A program made the position numbers and the translations under genes. Positions 22,351-35,499 of a stretch of DNA of 64,000 nucleotides are shown in pieces. Every line of letters begins with the position of its first letter. The stretch's first letter is position 1. The stretch is from NCBI RefSeq assembly GCF_004324835.1, contig NW_021163165.1, forward strand, positions 372,001 through 436,000. The letters are read 5' to 3'. A model generated the notes under the pieces. It was not told the origin of the DNA, searched no databases, and saw nothing but the letters and a program-made list of their open reading frames with translations. This DNA comes from Dendronephthya gigantea (taxonomy: Eukaryota > Cnidaria > Anthozoa > Malacalcyonacea > Nephtheidae).

Positions 22351-23411
22351 GCTCTATGGGCTTATTTGGTGCACCTTGTGCTGGCACTAATGTTTATAAA
22401 TTCTCTGGATATACTATTCTAGAAGTGTATACCCTTGAACACCGGTGATCTAATCTCAAAGCAGAGATAGCACACTAGCTATAATGATATAATCGTCCAC
22501 CAAAACTCGTAGGCTGTATTTCCAGCGTTCAGTAGTTCAAACTAGGGAGGAGGGGTGAAAATGGTGCCGGATCATTTACTGTACTTAGAGCGTTGAAAGG
22601 AGATGATAATTACGTCAGGCCGGGATGAAGGTAATGTTCCAATATACTTGAATCTGAGTGCCATTTGTGGCGATCTAGTGCCTTTGAATTTGAGCTTTTT
22701 TACGCTAGCTAGTGGCTCGTCAGTTTGTCCTCTTTCAGTGTAGGTATACCGTATACCGGTGGTTCTTTGGTACCCTACGACTGTCATACCACAATATTGC
22801 CCGGGGCCCTCTCTCTCGCCGCGGCCCCGTATAGAGAAACGTCGATTGAATACACCTGTACCTCAGTATACTCGGTTAGGCGTTCAATTAATTAAGATGG
22901 ATACTCCGTCTCCGTCTTTTACACCTCTTCTAGTTTGCACAAGGATTTACACTGAACTATGTATAACTATTATATCATGCGTTAAGTACCCTAAGACTAA
23001 ATAGAGTATTCATCTAAGGTAACACATTTTCTCAGGATTATTACGTCGAGATCATTAGTTCTCTGAAAGAGAACTTTCTCGGTTACTATAGTGACTATAT
23101 GAGTGCATTTAAACACTTTAGTTTTTTTCTCACGTTTAAGTATAAGACTAGTAAGTTAGCATGCACGGATATGACGAACAACATCTGAGAGCTATAGCGG
23201 GCTGAGACAACAACGCGTGCATGCAGCAACAACAGGCTGACGTAACTTAGAATCGTCTGCACACGTGTTTACATCCTTGTTGGTTGTTTACCCACAAAAA
23301 TATCATCTTTGCACGTGTTGTGATCCAGGGCATTTTTAACGAATTTTGACTACTGCAGTAAAGAGAGTGTCTGCCGCCCTGGTGCATGCCGGCAGAAGGG
23401 CCAGTTAGCCA

Positions 23412-23627
23412 CGGTGACGAATATCCGCCATTTTGGGGGTACTCTCATGCAATTTTCTTAAATGCGTTTAAACAATAATAATAATCTAAGAAGTATTTTT
23501 TAAGAGTCAATAGAACATTTGAACAATAAGTTACCCCAAAAATTAACGACAGCCGCCCTGACAAGGTCTTGCGCTCACAATTTTAAAAAAACGTACCCCA
23601 AACATGGCGGCACATTCGTCATCGTGC
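23412..23627. mobile_element. Inverted-repeat element
   Basis: cacggtgacgaatatccgcc with cattttgggg on the left is matched by ccccaaacatggcgg and cattcgtcatcgtg on the right. About 216 bp, diverged arms of about 35 bp, non-coding. Confidence 0.45.
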
Positions 23628-24966
23628 ATGAGAAAGGCTAATTCTATAAGAAAATCAGGAGAAATGCCTTCATAGTTAGTTAATTAAGAAACGCTCTTTT
23701 GCATGTGTTTGCAGGGCAGGAATCTGGCGTAATTGATCATTTATTTATTTACTAAACACTCTGCCGGTGATCAACATGATTATAGTTTATTCCAAAAAAA
23801 CACCATTTGCTGGCTTGAACGGACCGAGGATTTATGACCATCTTTAACTACTCATAGCGACACTGAGGTATGCGAGTTCTCAACTCCGTGACCCATAGTC
23901 GTTTTAATTGCATGACATTTATTGCATTGATCAGCATGAGGCTTGAAAGATTGATTTGAATCAAGATGTAAAAAAAGGACATCAGCGCGCGTGCAGAAAC
24001 TAGTTTGACAAGTCTCGTCATGCTATGTGTTTCAACCCGCCGCTGAATGTGCTAAGCATTACCTCTAAGCCCCTTTACCTATATGCTGTCCGCATCTCTT
24101 GCAAAGTTGGCGAGCACGCAAGCCTTCGTCAACTAGCTGAACTCCAATCCTAGTTTGACCACGCTAAGTATAAGAGAAATTCGTTCGACTTAGAAAACGT
24201 GGATACACAACGCAGATAGATATTCCAAAATTTAACCACCATGCGGCTTGCAACTGAATACCTGCATGTAATTCAGTATTTAATGTCAAATATGTTATCA
24301 ATTATTCTCCAGGAAAATTCAGTTGGACATTTTTACTCATAATTTGGATATTTTATTCTACTTTGATGTAATTTCAGAAGCTGATAGTGATATTGTCGTT
24401 TCAATGCAGATTTAAACTTTAACCCTAATTAATCGTCGTCATTTTTTTGTCCCATGCACTTATTACCGGCAAATCTTAGAGGTGGGATTCATATACTTTT
24501 TTCGGGCGGATCCCAGATCTTAATTATGGTTCACCTAATCGGGTGTTTAGGAAGATTTAGGCCAGGTTTACGCAGTGAAATTTCTCGTTGACATGCAGTT
24601 GAAAATTTGGTTTCGTAAACCAAGTAGTTTTTCAAAAACTGTGACAAATATGATGCAGTGTGGTTAATTTCCATCACTAATCTTTCAGGGAATTGCATAA
24701 AAGTTGTAATAAATCTTCGTTTTGAAGATTCACCGACTTAGAGTAAACCGACTTAATTTAAAAGATTTCATAAAACACAATTTTAAAATGGGGTTATATT
24801 ATAAAACAATTATACCAAATTTTATTATAACATGCATGTATAATTGTTGACTGCACTAACGAAACAGCTAGTGCCCTAATTTGCATGGGTAATCCTGATA
24901 GATTGAATTTCCGTTATGTATTGGTGGGTTTAAAATGGTTTAACTAAGCGTTTTCATAATGATTTG

Positions 24967-25091
24967 AGTGGGGGTCAACCTCGATTGTCTGGACGCTTAT
25001 GCTGCACAGGAGTGAGCAAATGATACGAAATTTTACATATATGCTACTAAGCGCAAAACAAGTGTGTCGCGTTTTCGAGTTGACCCCCACT
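24967..25091. mobile_element. Short inverted-repeat element
   Basis: agtgggggtcaacctcga and the right complement tcgagttgacccccact bound 125 bp of unrelated sequence. Ends are nearly perfect. No clear target duplication. Confidence 0.55.
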
Positions 25092-28025
25092 GACAACTGG
25101 GATGATGACGTCACATGAGACCCAAGAATTGTACAGTGAAATTTTAATTCTTAATTAAAAAATCATACAGTCAAAAACTCTGCAAGACTCAAGACTCATT
25201 TCATGCATGACATGCCTGAAATATAAGTACATGCAAATTTAACCACAGTGAAAAAAATCGTGCTAATAAGAATTTGCATCGTATCTAGATAATATAACTT
25301 ATGGTGATGTATCATTAAATGCATCAGTTGAAACGCTTAACGCAGGGACTATGCATATATGGACACCATGTGGTTTGCTACGACTCCATAATTTTAACAG
25401 CAATCACTCACCTCTCTATATACATACAGTACATCGGGCAGAATTACAGTGAACTTGATCATACTGGATTATAGAAAATTTAAAACAGGACTGATTATGG
25501 TCAAAGGTCACTTCATTTCTGCGCAGTCAAGCCTATGAAACAGTCTACTATAAACATGCATGAAAGTTTACAACAATCGTAGCAAAAGCCTTCAACACCC
25601 CATTTGCAAAAAAATGTTTATGCAATTATATAATCAGTTATATATTCTTTTTAGACTATATATAGTATTTCGAGATTAATCAATTTAAAGCTAGAGTCAT
25701 ACTTTCAGTTTTCCCCACTTATTTTTCCTCAAAAGTCTAATCTATGCCAACTATTAATCTGAAAAGCATATAGATAGGCCGATAGATTTTCCTGTTAGGC
25801 AACCACTGTCCACTAGTGGAGAGAGGGAAGAGAGAAAACTTTATTCTAGTTTAATGTTTTCTACCCTTATATATTACATTATATAAAATTGATACGGTAT
25901 ATAAATTGAGCATATATAAATACGAAAGTAGATTTATCCCGAAAATTTCGAATGTCACGAAATGTATATTGATTATTGTATACGTGGTTAATCCTTACTT
26001 AGTGATGACGCTTATGTCAAAACCCAACCGCAGCGCTATATCCCATGCAAATATATGTATTCATTGTGTCATTTGAATTGGCTCTGATTCAATCGATGAA
26101 ATTGATGACTTTTAATGAGTTGGGAGTTTTCTTAGTGGAGCACTCGATCAGAATTGTATTCAATTTCAAAGACCTATTAAAGCCTAAATTTGTATAGACT
26201 ATATAGGTCCTTTCATATAGTTGCACTTTCCTGAATGCAAAATACAACTGCTTCTAATGCTCATGCCCAAAAATTGTACATATTAAAATTCTTTCCGCGT
26301 ATTCCATCAGCCAGCAATACAATCGCTGTGAGCCTATCGAGATGCAAAGCCAAAGAAAAAGATATTAGTCTGATAGTATATATATATGCTGCATTCCGAT
26401 TATAAGCGCGCGTACATATTGTGTCACTGAGTAGTTTTAATATCAGTTAATGTTTGAAACGTCATTTAAAATTTTGATAGGTCTGACCGGTTTAATATCG
26501 CATTTTTCAGATAGATTCGAAACACTGTAACGTAAACTCTAATTCTAAAGTTGCAAGCGCGAGGTACATGCATCGTGATCTTAATAAGCTTGAGTCAACT
26601 TTAATTATGTTGACATAATGACAATACGGCGTTACGGCGTTAGTTTCAGTACCACGCTGAATATATAATATCATATAAATTCCTTCTCTGTTCATGACAG
26701 AAAATCATAAACCCGAAAATGCACGCATTGATTTTGTAGGCTTCCCCAAATAGTGCGTTACTTTCGACAATATAAATTTCATGAAATAAGAGATTGGGTC
26801 TTTGAGACTTTGACAGGACCAACTATGACAGGACTCAAATAGCAAGCATTCCATGTACTTTGACAGTTCAAGTTCTAAATCCTAGCGGCTTTTGAATGTG
26901 ATTTCCCGTTGTCGACGTAACGCAAATGTATATTTTGTCTGGTAATTTTTTCCCAACGGCAAATTTCACCATGTGCCTGTCAAAACAAACAAACGAGTGT
27001 GAATGCAGAATATTTTTGAGCTATCATCAGACACGGTCTAATACAAATGTCAAGTCGAGTTCTCCTAGGAGATGAAGGAAGCACTCAAAGATTTAGATCT
27101 TTGCTGCAAATTTGTAAGTCCACGTGGGCTTGTTAAGGCAATTGGGAGCATTAGCCAATAGGAATGCGAAATGATGTAAATACAGAGTGGCATCCAGCCA
27201 ATCAGCTCGCTCCGATTGCATCAAATCGTATAAACACAATACAACAGAGCCGGGTTGTTGCATGGTCTAACTGTCATAATTGTCAAATGAGTGCAGTGCT
27301 TGGCTATTGAACAGGCTTAGTAAATACTCATTGCTGAAATATACAAAAGATTCCCAACTATCGAATCGTCGGTGTCCGACTGAAACAAGTTGTTGAATTG
27401 AAAACTTTATGATAACTTCGATGGCCCCACAGAATTCAAAGAGCTCAAGAGAAAGAGATCAGGTATCCAATCTGACAAGAATGACTAGCGTGATTATGTG
27501 TGTCTAATGTTTCCCCTCTGAATGCGAAACCGCTTCAAGGATCGGGTTTTAAACCACACTGTAATTCCATAACTACCAGCTGTGGCTTTCCCTTGGGTGA
27601 ACAGACGTTGTAGTAAAGTCCCTTTTAGTTCGAATCAGGAGGCGCCTAGCACAGTCCATCACTCTGTTAACATATTGAAATAAGGCTCTACATATTAGAC
27701 TCTACGCGGCTCGGTTGACGATATATTCCTGCGACCGCAATCGCGTGAGTCTACCTGGATCCCCCAAACCTTTGCTTTATCAGCTAGCAACGAATTATGG
27801 CCATCATATATGTGATTTTTCTTTCATTAATCCTAACACATAGAGGTCAATGCAATCTGTGGCCTGCTAAAACGTGGTCTTCACTCGCTTCGCTGCGTTT
27901 GGGTATTTTTGACAGCTCGAGTCAACAGCGCAAATTTTTCCCTAGAACTAGAGCAATCTCACACACCAAGAGCTACCAACCGCTGATATATAATAGAACA
28001 TCAGACGAAACCCCATCGAAAGTGT

Positions 28026-28041
28026 ATATATCTATATATAC

Positions 28042-28072
<31 letters not shown>

Positions 28073-28075
28073 CTA
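28026..28075. repeat. (TA)n/(TATACA)n microsatellite
   Basis: Imperfect TA-rich tract of about 50 bases, 180 bases upstream of the TGIF ATG. It rules out reading the frame at 27797-28117 through to a protein. Confidence 0.8.
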
Positions 28076-28256
28076 TACAATTATCATATTACATTTGAAC
28101 TGTTCATTTTACAGTAGCTATAAGCGTCAAGAGTTTCCTTTTTGTAAAAGGTGTAGGAGGTCTCTTAGTTACACTCTTGTATGATATTGTTTGAAGTTTA
28201 AACATCCTAAACGATTTCGTGACTGTGAAAATTGGCGTATTTTTATAGCATTTGAC

Positions 28257-28667
28257 ATGAAGCTGGCAAAGAAGCTTGATTCTGGCCGCCCCCCCACCAG
28301 GGATGGTCTTGTTCCTTCACGTGGTCACGCTAGAAACGGAGGGTCTTCACCGAAGAAACGCCGAGGAAATTTACCGAAGGACTCAGTGAATGTCCTGAGA
28401 TTGTGGCTTTGGGAGCATCGATTTAACGCTTACCCGTCGGAAAGCGAGAAGCAACACTTGTCTCGTGCATCGAACCTGAGCGTGTTGCAGGTCTGCAATT
28501 GGTTCATTAACGCAAGGCGACGTATACTGCCTGAGATGATCAGACGAGAGGGCCATGACCCAAGTCATTACACAATAACGAGAAGGACAACGAAAAGTAC
28601 GGGCAGCACAAGCAGTGCCAGCTCGAGACGGAGTAGTACGAACGACGATTTACACAACGAAATATGA
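28257..28667 (+). CDS. TGIF: TGIF-type TALE homeodomain protein (N-terminal part and homeodomain)
   Basis: From the ATG at 28257 (first ATG in an open frame reaching back to about 28191, or exon start after the acceptor at 28248) the frame gives 136 aa. The homeodomain runs from about residue 33: [12 protein letters not shown], then [15 protein letters not shown] with the three extra TALE residues (AYP), then [13 protein letters not shown] with Ile at the diagnostic position and [15 protein letters not shown] after it. This is closest to human TGIF1/2 (RGNLPKESV…NAYPSEQEK…[19 protein letters not shown]). TGIF proteins bind TGTCA-type sites, recruit co-repressors and dampen Smad and retinoid responses in the nucleus. 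The frame closes with a TGA after a Ser/Thr-rich stretch, much earlier than in other TGIFs; see 28668-28949 for what follows. No intron interrupts the homeobox in this sequence. Confidence 0.9.
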   Translation: MKLAKKLDSGRPPTRDGLVPSRGHARNGGSSPKKRRGNLPKDSVNVLRLWLWEHRFNAYPSESEKQHLSRASNLSVLQVCNWFINARRRILPEMIRREGHDPSHYTITRRTTKSTGSTSSASSRRSSTNDDLHNEI

Positions 28668-28949
28668 CTCGGCCACTTTTAGCGACGTTGAGTCGGTTTC
28701 GAGTTGTGACTCCGAACATTCCGAGCATCTTCCCCACTCCCCGAGGTTTGCGAGGACAGACTAAGCGCACGTTGTATACCCGTAGCTACCACCCTGACTA
28801 ACAACAGCGACGCTACATTATCCCTGCTCGAAAATTTGACTGCGAATAATCACTTGTCAAGTATGGATTTACTTGTCGAAGTCGCATTAAACTTGGACAT
28901 AATACAAGGACACGGCTCCTCTCGTGAGTCAAAATTTCTCGCTTGTTAA
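28668..28949 (+). CDS. TGIF: Probable TGIF C-terminal coding region, out of continuous frame
   Basis: After the TGA at 28665-28667, the +1 frame reads [20 protein letters not shown] from 28663, an acidic Ser-rich coding-like stretch. From about 28700 the original homeodomain frame is open again to a TAA at 28947-28949 and contains LSSMDLLVEVALNLDI. This matches the conserved C-terminal motif of TGIF1/2 (FQLLVDVAL, from memory). It is therefore likely coding, joined to the homeodomain by two compensating frame changes. No in-phase intron with usable GT and AG sites that would skip the stops was found. Explanations: two indel errors in the assembly, real mutations, or an unusual splice. Confidence 0.55.
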
Positions 28950-28953
28950 TAAA
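28948..28953 (+). terminator. Candidate poly(A) signal of TGIF
   Basis: AATAAA overlaps the downstream TAA of the C-terminal TGIF frame. Another AATAAA stands at 29422-29427 and is the more usual distance from a stop. Confidence 0.3.
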
Positions 28954-30724
28954 TAAGTAGCTTAGGCATTCTTACTGAAATTCAATAGTGGTCAAAGACT
29001 TCCTTTAGGATTTAATAGTACCGTAGGTAAATATTCGCTGAATAACAACGCTACGGATTTTTCATTTAATGTAACATATTTCATTCAAATCATTCTAGCC
29101 CACGCCAAGCATTCACACTAAACCTCACTTAATATTGAATTTCATAGTCGAAGGCAACTGGCGGTTGCCCTACAACACACGCAAGCTTATAAATATGAAA
29201 ATATCCATTTATTGTGTACATAGAACTGAAATGTAATAAATTTTCGATGAATTGAAAGCTAATAATAGCTGCTGTATATAGATTTGAGTTACGCACTTGT
29301 GATTGTAGTGCGAAATTGTCAAGCCAAGGGCAATCTCTTTCGCTGTATAATTTGCCTATATATTTATTGGTAAAACGCGTTGGAATAGCAATTATATTGT
29401 ACATATTTATGCCGTGACCTAAATAAAGGAAAATGAAACATAAATATGAAGTTTTTAAGCGGTTTATAATTGTTCATAGACTGTGCTGATGTTCTATTTT
29501 TCCTTTCTAATCTGCCCATGTAGTAACGTCAGTGTTGAAAAAAAACTTTGGATAAGGTGTTACACTATATTAATAAGCTGTGAAAAGACAAAAATGGTTT
29601 GTTTGAATAGCTGACCAGCTGGTAACATAGGTAATACAAAGAACTTTTTACCTATAATTGTTTCCGTTTTTTGTATTGCAAATTGAAAAAAATAAATTAA
29701 ATTCTTTAGTCTGCTAACTTCGACATATAGGGGTTTATGGTGCTCTGTGAATGTTTAGGACATTATAAAAAACAAGTCGCTATACTGAGTAGAATGATGT
29801 TGGCAACTGTGAGTTATTCACAATGTTAGCGCGTCTTTGACTTAAAAAACACGTTCATTATGCTCAATACCACTGAATTAACATTGTTCTTACCTGAAAG
29901 TTCAGTATAGACGATTATAGTATAGCGATTAAGCTAGTTTTCTTTTATTTTTTATATCAAACTGTTTGAGTAAAGCTGTGAATTACATATGAATTCGTAG
30001 TGTTTTGAATTTACATATTTTAAGGTTAATTTAATCAACTGTCAACCAAACGGTCAACCAGAATTTGCTTGTTGTATGTACCAGGTTCAGAAGAAGATAA
30101 TGACACGGACCTTATCCATTCGAGTTAATAACAAACTTCTTCCTTTTTGCGGAATAACTTCTATTGTGAAGTATTTGGGTAAATAACAATGAGTAACTGT
30201 AGATATTGTGTATAAATAAATCTATATACCACAATTTAGGAATAGGTGATCACTAATCTATAGTTGGAAGTCACGTCTCAAACCACAATCGGCTTTGCAT
30301 GGCCTTTATATACGAGTTCTGCAATACGTCGGCACGTTGTGAAAATGTCAGAACTGTTTGTCAGTGCTTGCATGGAAACAAGGAAGGGCGCTTGAAAAGC
30401 TGATGACATACACAACAAAGCTGCGTACATGTATAAGACACCAATTACGGAAACAAGCCAATATCTCAAACAAAGTTATGAAAACCTTAACAAGGAGCAT
30501 TTAAATTTCAGATAATAAAATACCCTCAATCTTCTCAGCATGTCGTCAGCGTAAACTACAACTATATCTTTGGTATTGAGCTGTATACGTCTGGGCGAGA
30601 TCACTATCAGTACGATATGGACACCGTGCAGTGATTGTATACCGCAATTTAATTTGCAATCAATTTGTCTCCGCCTGACGAAGACGCGGATTGCGGACAT
30701 GGGTCACTGAAATATTACGCTATT

Positions 30725-32850
30725 TAAGCCTGGTTTCCATTCGATCGTAATTGTCGTAAACAAGTCATTTTCACCGATCAGAAATAGTCTAGATGTCAAT
30801 TTCTCTTAATTTATGTATTCAAAACGGTCATTGTTGACTACACACACTGTCACAGTATAGAAATATTCCGGCTTCGCATCAGCCACCTTGACATGTCCAC
30901 GACACTTTCGACTAAATGAAACTGACCATGCCAGGCATGCATTAATGGGTTGGTGCGACCCGAAAATCACTTTATCGAAAAGTTCGTCAGTAGCAGTTGA
31001 GAAGTAACCTCACCTTCTATTGTTGGCAGTTTTGTAGGCGAAATTGTTTCCGTGCTAACAAATTTATCACAGATTCATAGAAAACTCCCATGGTCGAAAC
31101 GTTGGTCGTCTCGATTTTATTTTCGTCGAAATTTCTCCAAATTCAAAATCGCCCAGTGGAAAACAAGCTGAAATTAATTTCATTGAGTGTAATAATGCAT
31201 CTCAAACTCTATGCACGACTTGTTTTTTGATGGAATCGTAGCCCATGCAAACAAACTCGTACCCATGGTTTTCCTTCGTAGGGGAAACCCTGGGTACGAG
31301 GTTGATCGTATGCATGCAACGCGGATCAAGTAAAGCTGGCAGCTTGGTATTTTGAACATGGCTTAAGTTTCTCGGCAATGCTTTTACCATATCCTAAAAT
31401 TGTTACTTCCCGTAACTCAAGTTAAACCATCTCTCACGCGAAGGCTTGTTTTCGTAACTGGTAAGTCTAATTTACATTTTTTTTCCGACTCGGTCTGTTA
31501 AAAATATCTTCGTGCAATGTTGTACGTATTTGGCACAGCGTATCTCAACGCTCGCCTATGGCGGATTAACAAAATGGCTATTAGTGTATTTTCTTTGGCT
31601 CGTAAAAAATCCTTTAAAATAATAAGGTGCATACTCCGTCATTCACGGTTCGCGTTTTTCAAGAAACTCGCGTCAGAATGATCGTGTTACTGTTTTGATA
31701 GGGCTGATTGATTTTCAATTCAAAATGCTACGGGAAACAATACGTATTGACATGAATATAAAATTATCGCGCGTCTACTCTAAATTATTATTATTTGAAA
31801 TTGCCACCATGACCATTCCCGTTTGAGACAGTGCACTAGTCATATCGCCGATAAGGGTCTAAATGAAACCACAAAATATGTCACACTTCGTCTTCGAATA
31901 TTTTAATTCTGTTACGATAATGTCATCTTTCATTATTTTTTTATAATTTTCAGCAAAGATACTTAATTATACGAAATCGGATATCAAGACTAGAGATATG
32001 ATGAAATTCTCGACACGCTGTAACAGAGAAGTTCATCTCTATCGAGTACTTGTAAATGAGGGTGTGATTCCTGGAATCCAATAATTTACTATTTATTTCA
32101 CATCAAGAAATCCAAGAATTTTTTTCCAGAATATTTTGTAATAGTTGTATGCGGTCAATTTTGCACACTTGTATCCCGTGTTCCTTACACCTCAATGGGC
32201 TGTCATATACTGGCGGTCTAGTTGTGTTTATAAATAGAATAACAAAGGTTATACTTCATGCTAATGCATTGCCACGGTTGCGCAAGATGTACAAGGTACT
32301 GAAAGCTCTCTCCCTCCAATGAAATCAGACCTTTTGTTATTAACGCGTGTCGCCTTCGGGAAGTTTCATAAAACAAGTGACTGTTAAACTATTATACGGA
32401 CTCGTGTTTCAATTTAAATACATATTCAGACAGTTCAGTACAACACAACGACAAGTCAACCCAACTGCAAGGTTGAATTTTCATTCACATATGTGATTTT
32501 AATTTCAGCTGAAATGATTGCACAACCAGCCCGGATTTTGGCTAAGGGCGTAGTAAGGAGCTAAACCCCATCCCTCATTATGCCGTATCTAAGTCCTCAT
32601 TTCGGTTTGGGCTGTTAAAGATATTAACGCTGTTAATTCAAACTGTTGTTATTCATTTAGGCCACTACATGCACGCCGTATTCCCCACAATATACGGAAG
32701 GTGGTTTATGTGATGCAATATTTCTTGAGTGTGCAGTCAACAATGACCGATTTGAATACAAAAATAAAGATAAATTTATATCCGCGCTATATTTTCATCG
32801 GTTAAAATGACTTGTTCAGGACAGTTACGATTAAATGGAAACCAGGCCTA
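30725..32850. mobile_element. 2.1-kb non-autonomous element with about 125-bp inverted ends
   Basis: Left arm 30725-30850 (agcctggtttccattcgatc, then gtaattgtcgtaaacaagtc) and right arm 32728-32850 (its complement, gacttgttcaggacagttac and gattaaatggaaaccaggcc) match over about 125 bp with roughly 80-85 % identity by eye. TTA/TAA flanks the ends, suggesting a 3-bp target as in PIF/Harbinger. The 1.9-kb centre has no transposase-like frame and may itself be composite. Confidence 0.6.
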
Positions 32851-33906
32851 AACCATGCAATGTATTTGGGTTGTAAAATACAACTAGTAAAATAGGCCAA
32901 CTGTAACGCACTTCAGCGAAGCCTTGCCCTGTTGCCCACTAGGTGATCTAAAATGGCGGGAAAGGATTAAGGCTAGTTGTAAAAAAAAATCCATTTAGTG
33001 GAAATGTTTATATCTCTGGAGGTATATTTTGGTTTCAAATTTATTTCAGAGCTATAGTTTTTATGACTCATAATCACAACATTTTGACTTGTTTAATATA
33101 AGATTGAATAACAAAATATATCCACACAGCAAAGTTTAGTTCAAAAGGCAAACTCGATCCAAACCTGGTTTATAGGATCCGTAGTGAATAAAAAGAGAAA
33201 AAAAAACATGCATTGGAAGGTCGAAAGTTGAGGGCAGATATGGCAGGAGGCTCATTTTTTATGATATTGTAAACTCTTTTCCAAGAACTTTGTTCGAAAT
33301 CTTTCCGTTTCTTAAGAACCGAACTACAGGCTGTATTCTTTATTTGACACTGCTTAAAAGGTCTCGTATTTTTTACCCCATTTTAGAGATTTGAAAAACA
33401 ACCGCCAATTTATTTGTTTATGCTTCCAAATTGTCCTGTGAGTCTTTTAAATTAATCTCATAGAGGGGCATATATTGAGATATTCTCTTCTTTTTCTTGC
33501 GTTCAATATCGTCCCATGAGGTATTTTAATGACCAGCTGAGTACCAGGCTTAAACATAACACTCGAGGACTGAACTAATACAAGCTTGCATGCTTTTACT
33601 CGGGTTTTTATGTCAGCATTACCTTGCTTCAACTTAGGCCAAGTCCTGCATTATTTTGTACTGACATGCACGATCATTTTAGGTTTAAAATCGTATAATG
33701 ATAAGACCCATATAATCTTGGTCATCAAATCGGTGGCCGCTTCTCTGGCTTTGAAATGCCGGATAATTCGAGAAAAAACGGCGACCATCACTCAACTTAG
33801 GCGAACACAAATTCGCCAGTATAAATTATTTTATCTCATAAAATATCAAGCCGCGAAATACATCACCGCCGCTAAGTACTTTCGTTAGGCTTTTAGAATC
33901 AATATA

Positions 33907-34532
33907 CACTGGCGGTCAAAAAGAATTGCTCAAATGTTGCTTTATCGTATGTAACAGGAATCGTGACAGTCGATCTTTTATTGTACACTAGCGGTCAAAA
34001 AGAACTGTTTAGATACAAATTCATAAAAAAGAAGCGAATATAGGAGAGAGCTTCATAGGCATTTTGTATAATTCTCTTATTCCAAATAATATTTCAGTAA
34101 TGTAATGCAACCTGCCACACTTCCAAGATATAGTCAAACAATGGTTTCATGAAGAGGGAGTGACAGAAATGGATTGGCCTGCACAGTCAAAAGACCTTAA
34201 CCCTATTGAAAATCTGTGGGGCAATGTCAAGGGGATAGTACAAGAAAGGAATTCATTCATAAAGCGTCCATGATTTATGCGTTGCTGTAAAGACTGTCCA
34301 TAGGAAGAATTTCGTTTGACCGTGAAGATTGCACCTTTACAGAAAGTATGCCACGCCTGTGTAAGGCCGTCATCAATTATAAGGCTAAAGGAGGGTCAGC
34401 AAAATATTAATATTTCATATTGCTTAGCATGTAATCTAGTCTATATTTACTCGTATATATTGTTAGAGGGACAGTTACGTTCATTTGAGAGCATTTTAAC
34501 TTGTTTTGAGCAGTTCTTTTTGACCGCCAGTG
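33907..34532 (+). mobile_element. Tc1/mariner-like deletion derivative, copy 2
   Basis: Flanked by TA. Outer ends cactggcggtcaaaaagaa and complement; a second, inner left end cactagcggtcaaaaagaac at 33986-34007. From about 34108 the plus strand encodes the end of a Tc1 transposase: WFHEEGVTEMDWPAQSKDLN, then PIENLWGNVKG and a stop at about 34272. PIEN carries the last acidic residue of the DD34E triad; everything before is deleted. Same structure as copy 1, so both came from one deleted master. Confidence 0.85.
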
Positions 34533-34909
34533 TATAAGCGAAGAAGAGATCTTGAAAGGTGAACTCTAAAAAAGGTTGGTGAAACTACTTATTGGGAACG
34601 CGAGCACCAGGATGAAAGGATCAGTTGAACTACCAGAATAATGTAAGGTTGCAAATGTCGCCTTCAATGTGGTGCTGCTATTTAAACAATAACAATATTA
34701 ATCGGACTCTGGGCGCAGAGGTTAGCTCAAACGTCGACGAAGTGATATTTTAGCTGATTCTGAGGACAAGCCGAAGTTCAGTGGAAGCTGGAGGTACGGT
34801 TGGTATTGAAACTTTTGATCACATTTGTTACGACCTTATATTTCATATTTATTTTGATAAGATGACGTGCAATCAGGAATTATTCCAATGTGCAATGTTA
34901 ACCACTTCC

Positions 34910-35005
34910 GATTTATTCAACTAGCTTTTTCAAATATGACATATATAACGATTTATAGACATTTACGTGTGCGTAGGCTATATATGCAAGTGGAAAGCAG
35001 CCATG
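34910..35005. mobile_element. Fragment of the CGTGCGTG / ggaaagcagcc family
   Basis: gatttattcaactagc, tttttcaaatatgacatata and a decayed acgtgtgcgtagg block end in gtggaaagcagcc. These match 18600-18640 and 47237-47330 in order. One end only. Confidence 0.5.
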
Positions 35006-35394
35006 TATATATATACATAATATACGGCAATCCAGGGCCGTCTGTAATCCAGGGCCGTCTGTTCGAAAGACGTTTACCTTATAAGCGGTAGATATATGTT
35101 TACAAATTACAATGGTAAACAAAATTAGGTTATTGAACAACTAAACTTAAATATATTTGGATATAAATTTTTAATGCAGTGTACTATTTAATGCATAATA
35201 TGTAGGCCCAGTCATTCACAAGATGTATGACGGTAATTTTAAACTTATCCATGCACTGTAAGCTAAACGCCTTTCGAACAACCGTCCTTAGGATATTAAT
35301 TGCTTCCGTAACTGATTACCATTTCCTCAACTCCCCAGAATTACTAAAAAATTACCTGCATGGTAACTTATGTCTATTGTAACTTATATAAAAG

Positions 35395-35400
35395 TTTATT
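35395..35400 (-). terminator. Candidate poly(A) signal of GRIN1
   Basis: AATAAA on the minus strand, 100 bases after the GRIN1 stop codon at 35500-35502. Confidence 0.45.
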
Positions 35401-35499
35401 ACGCATGTAAACGTTGTCTACATGCAGTCGCCAAGCGACTATACAGTGCACAATATTAATATTAATACCGTGCATGATTAGATATTTTAATATAATAGT

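Larger units (their letters stand above)
22351..28256. other. Intergenic between TTLL12 and TGIF, no gene seen
   Basis: About 5.9 kb without a convincing exon. The divergent neighbours share this stretch as upstream DNA. It contains two small inverted-repeat elements (23412-23627 and 24967-25091) and several ccaatca/gattggct boxes at about 27150-27215, plausible promoter elements for TGIF. A frame at 27797 opening with a hydrophobic stretch was considered and not kept. Confidence 0.4.
28954..35394. other. Intergenic between TGIF and GRIN1 (tail to tail), repeats only
   Basis: No exon recognised in about 6.4 kb. It holds a 2.1-kb non-autonomous element at 30725-32850, a Tc1-like copy at 33907-34532, a member of the CGTGCGTG family at 34910-35005 and a short tandem of ccagggccgtctg near 35035-35061. 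Confidence 0.45.

Noticed and set aside
22572-22787. 71-codon minus frame upstream of TTLL12
   Set aside because: No motif, no splice context, and not needed by the complete TTLL12 model.
27797-28117. Frame opening with a signal-like MAIIYVIFLSLILTHRGQC
   Set aside because: It has no further coding character and runs into a TA microsatellite; no donor in a useful phase was seen.
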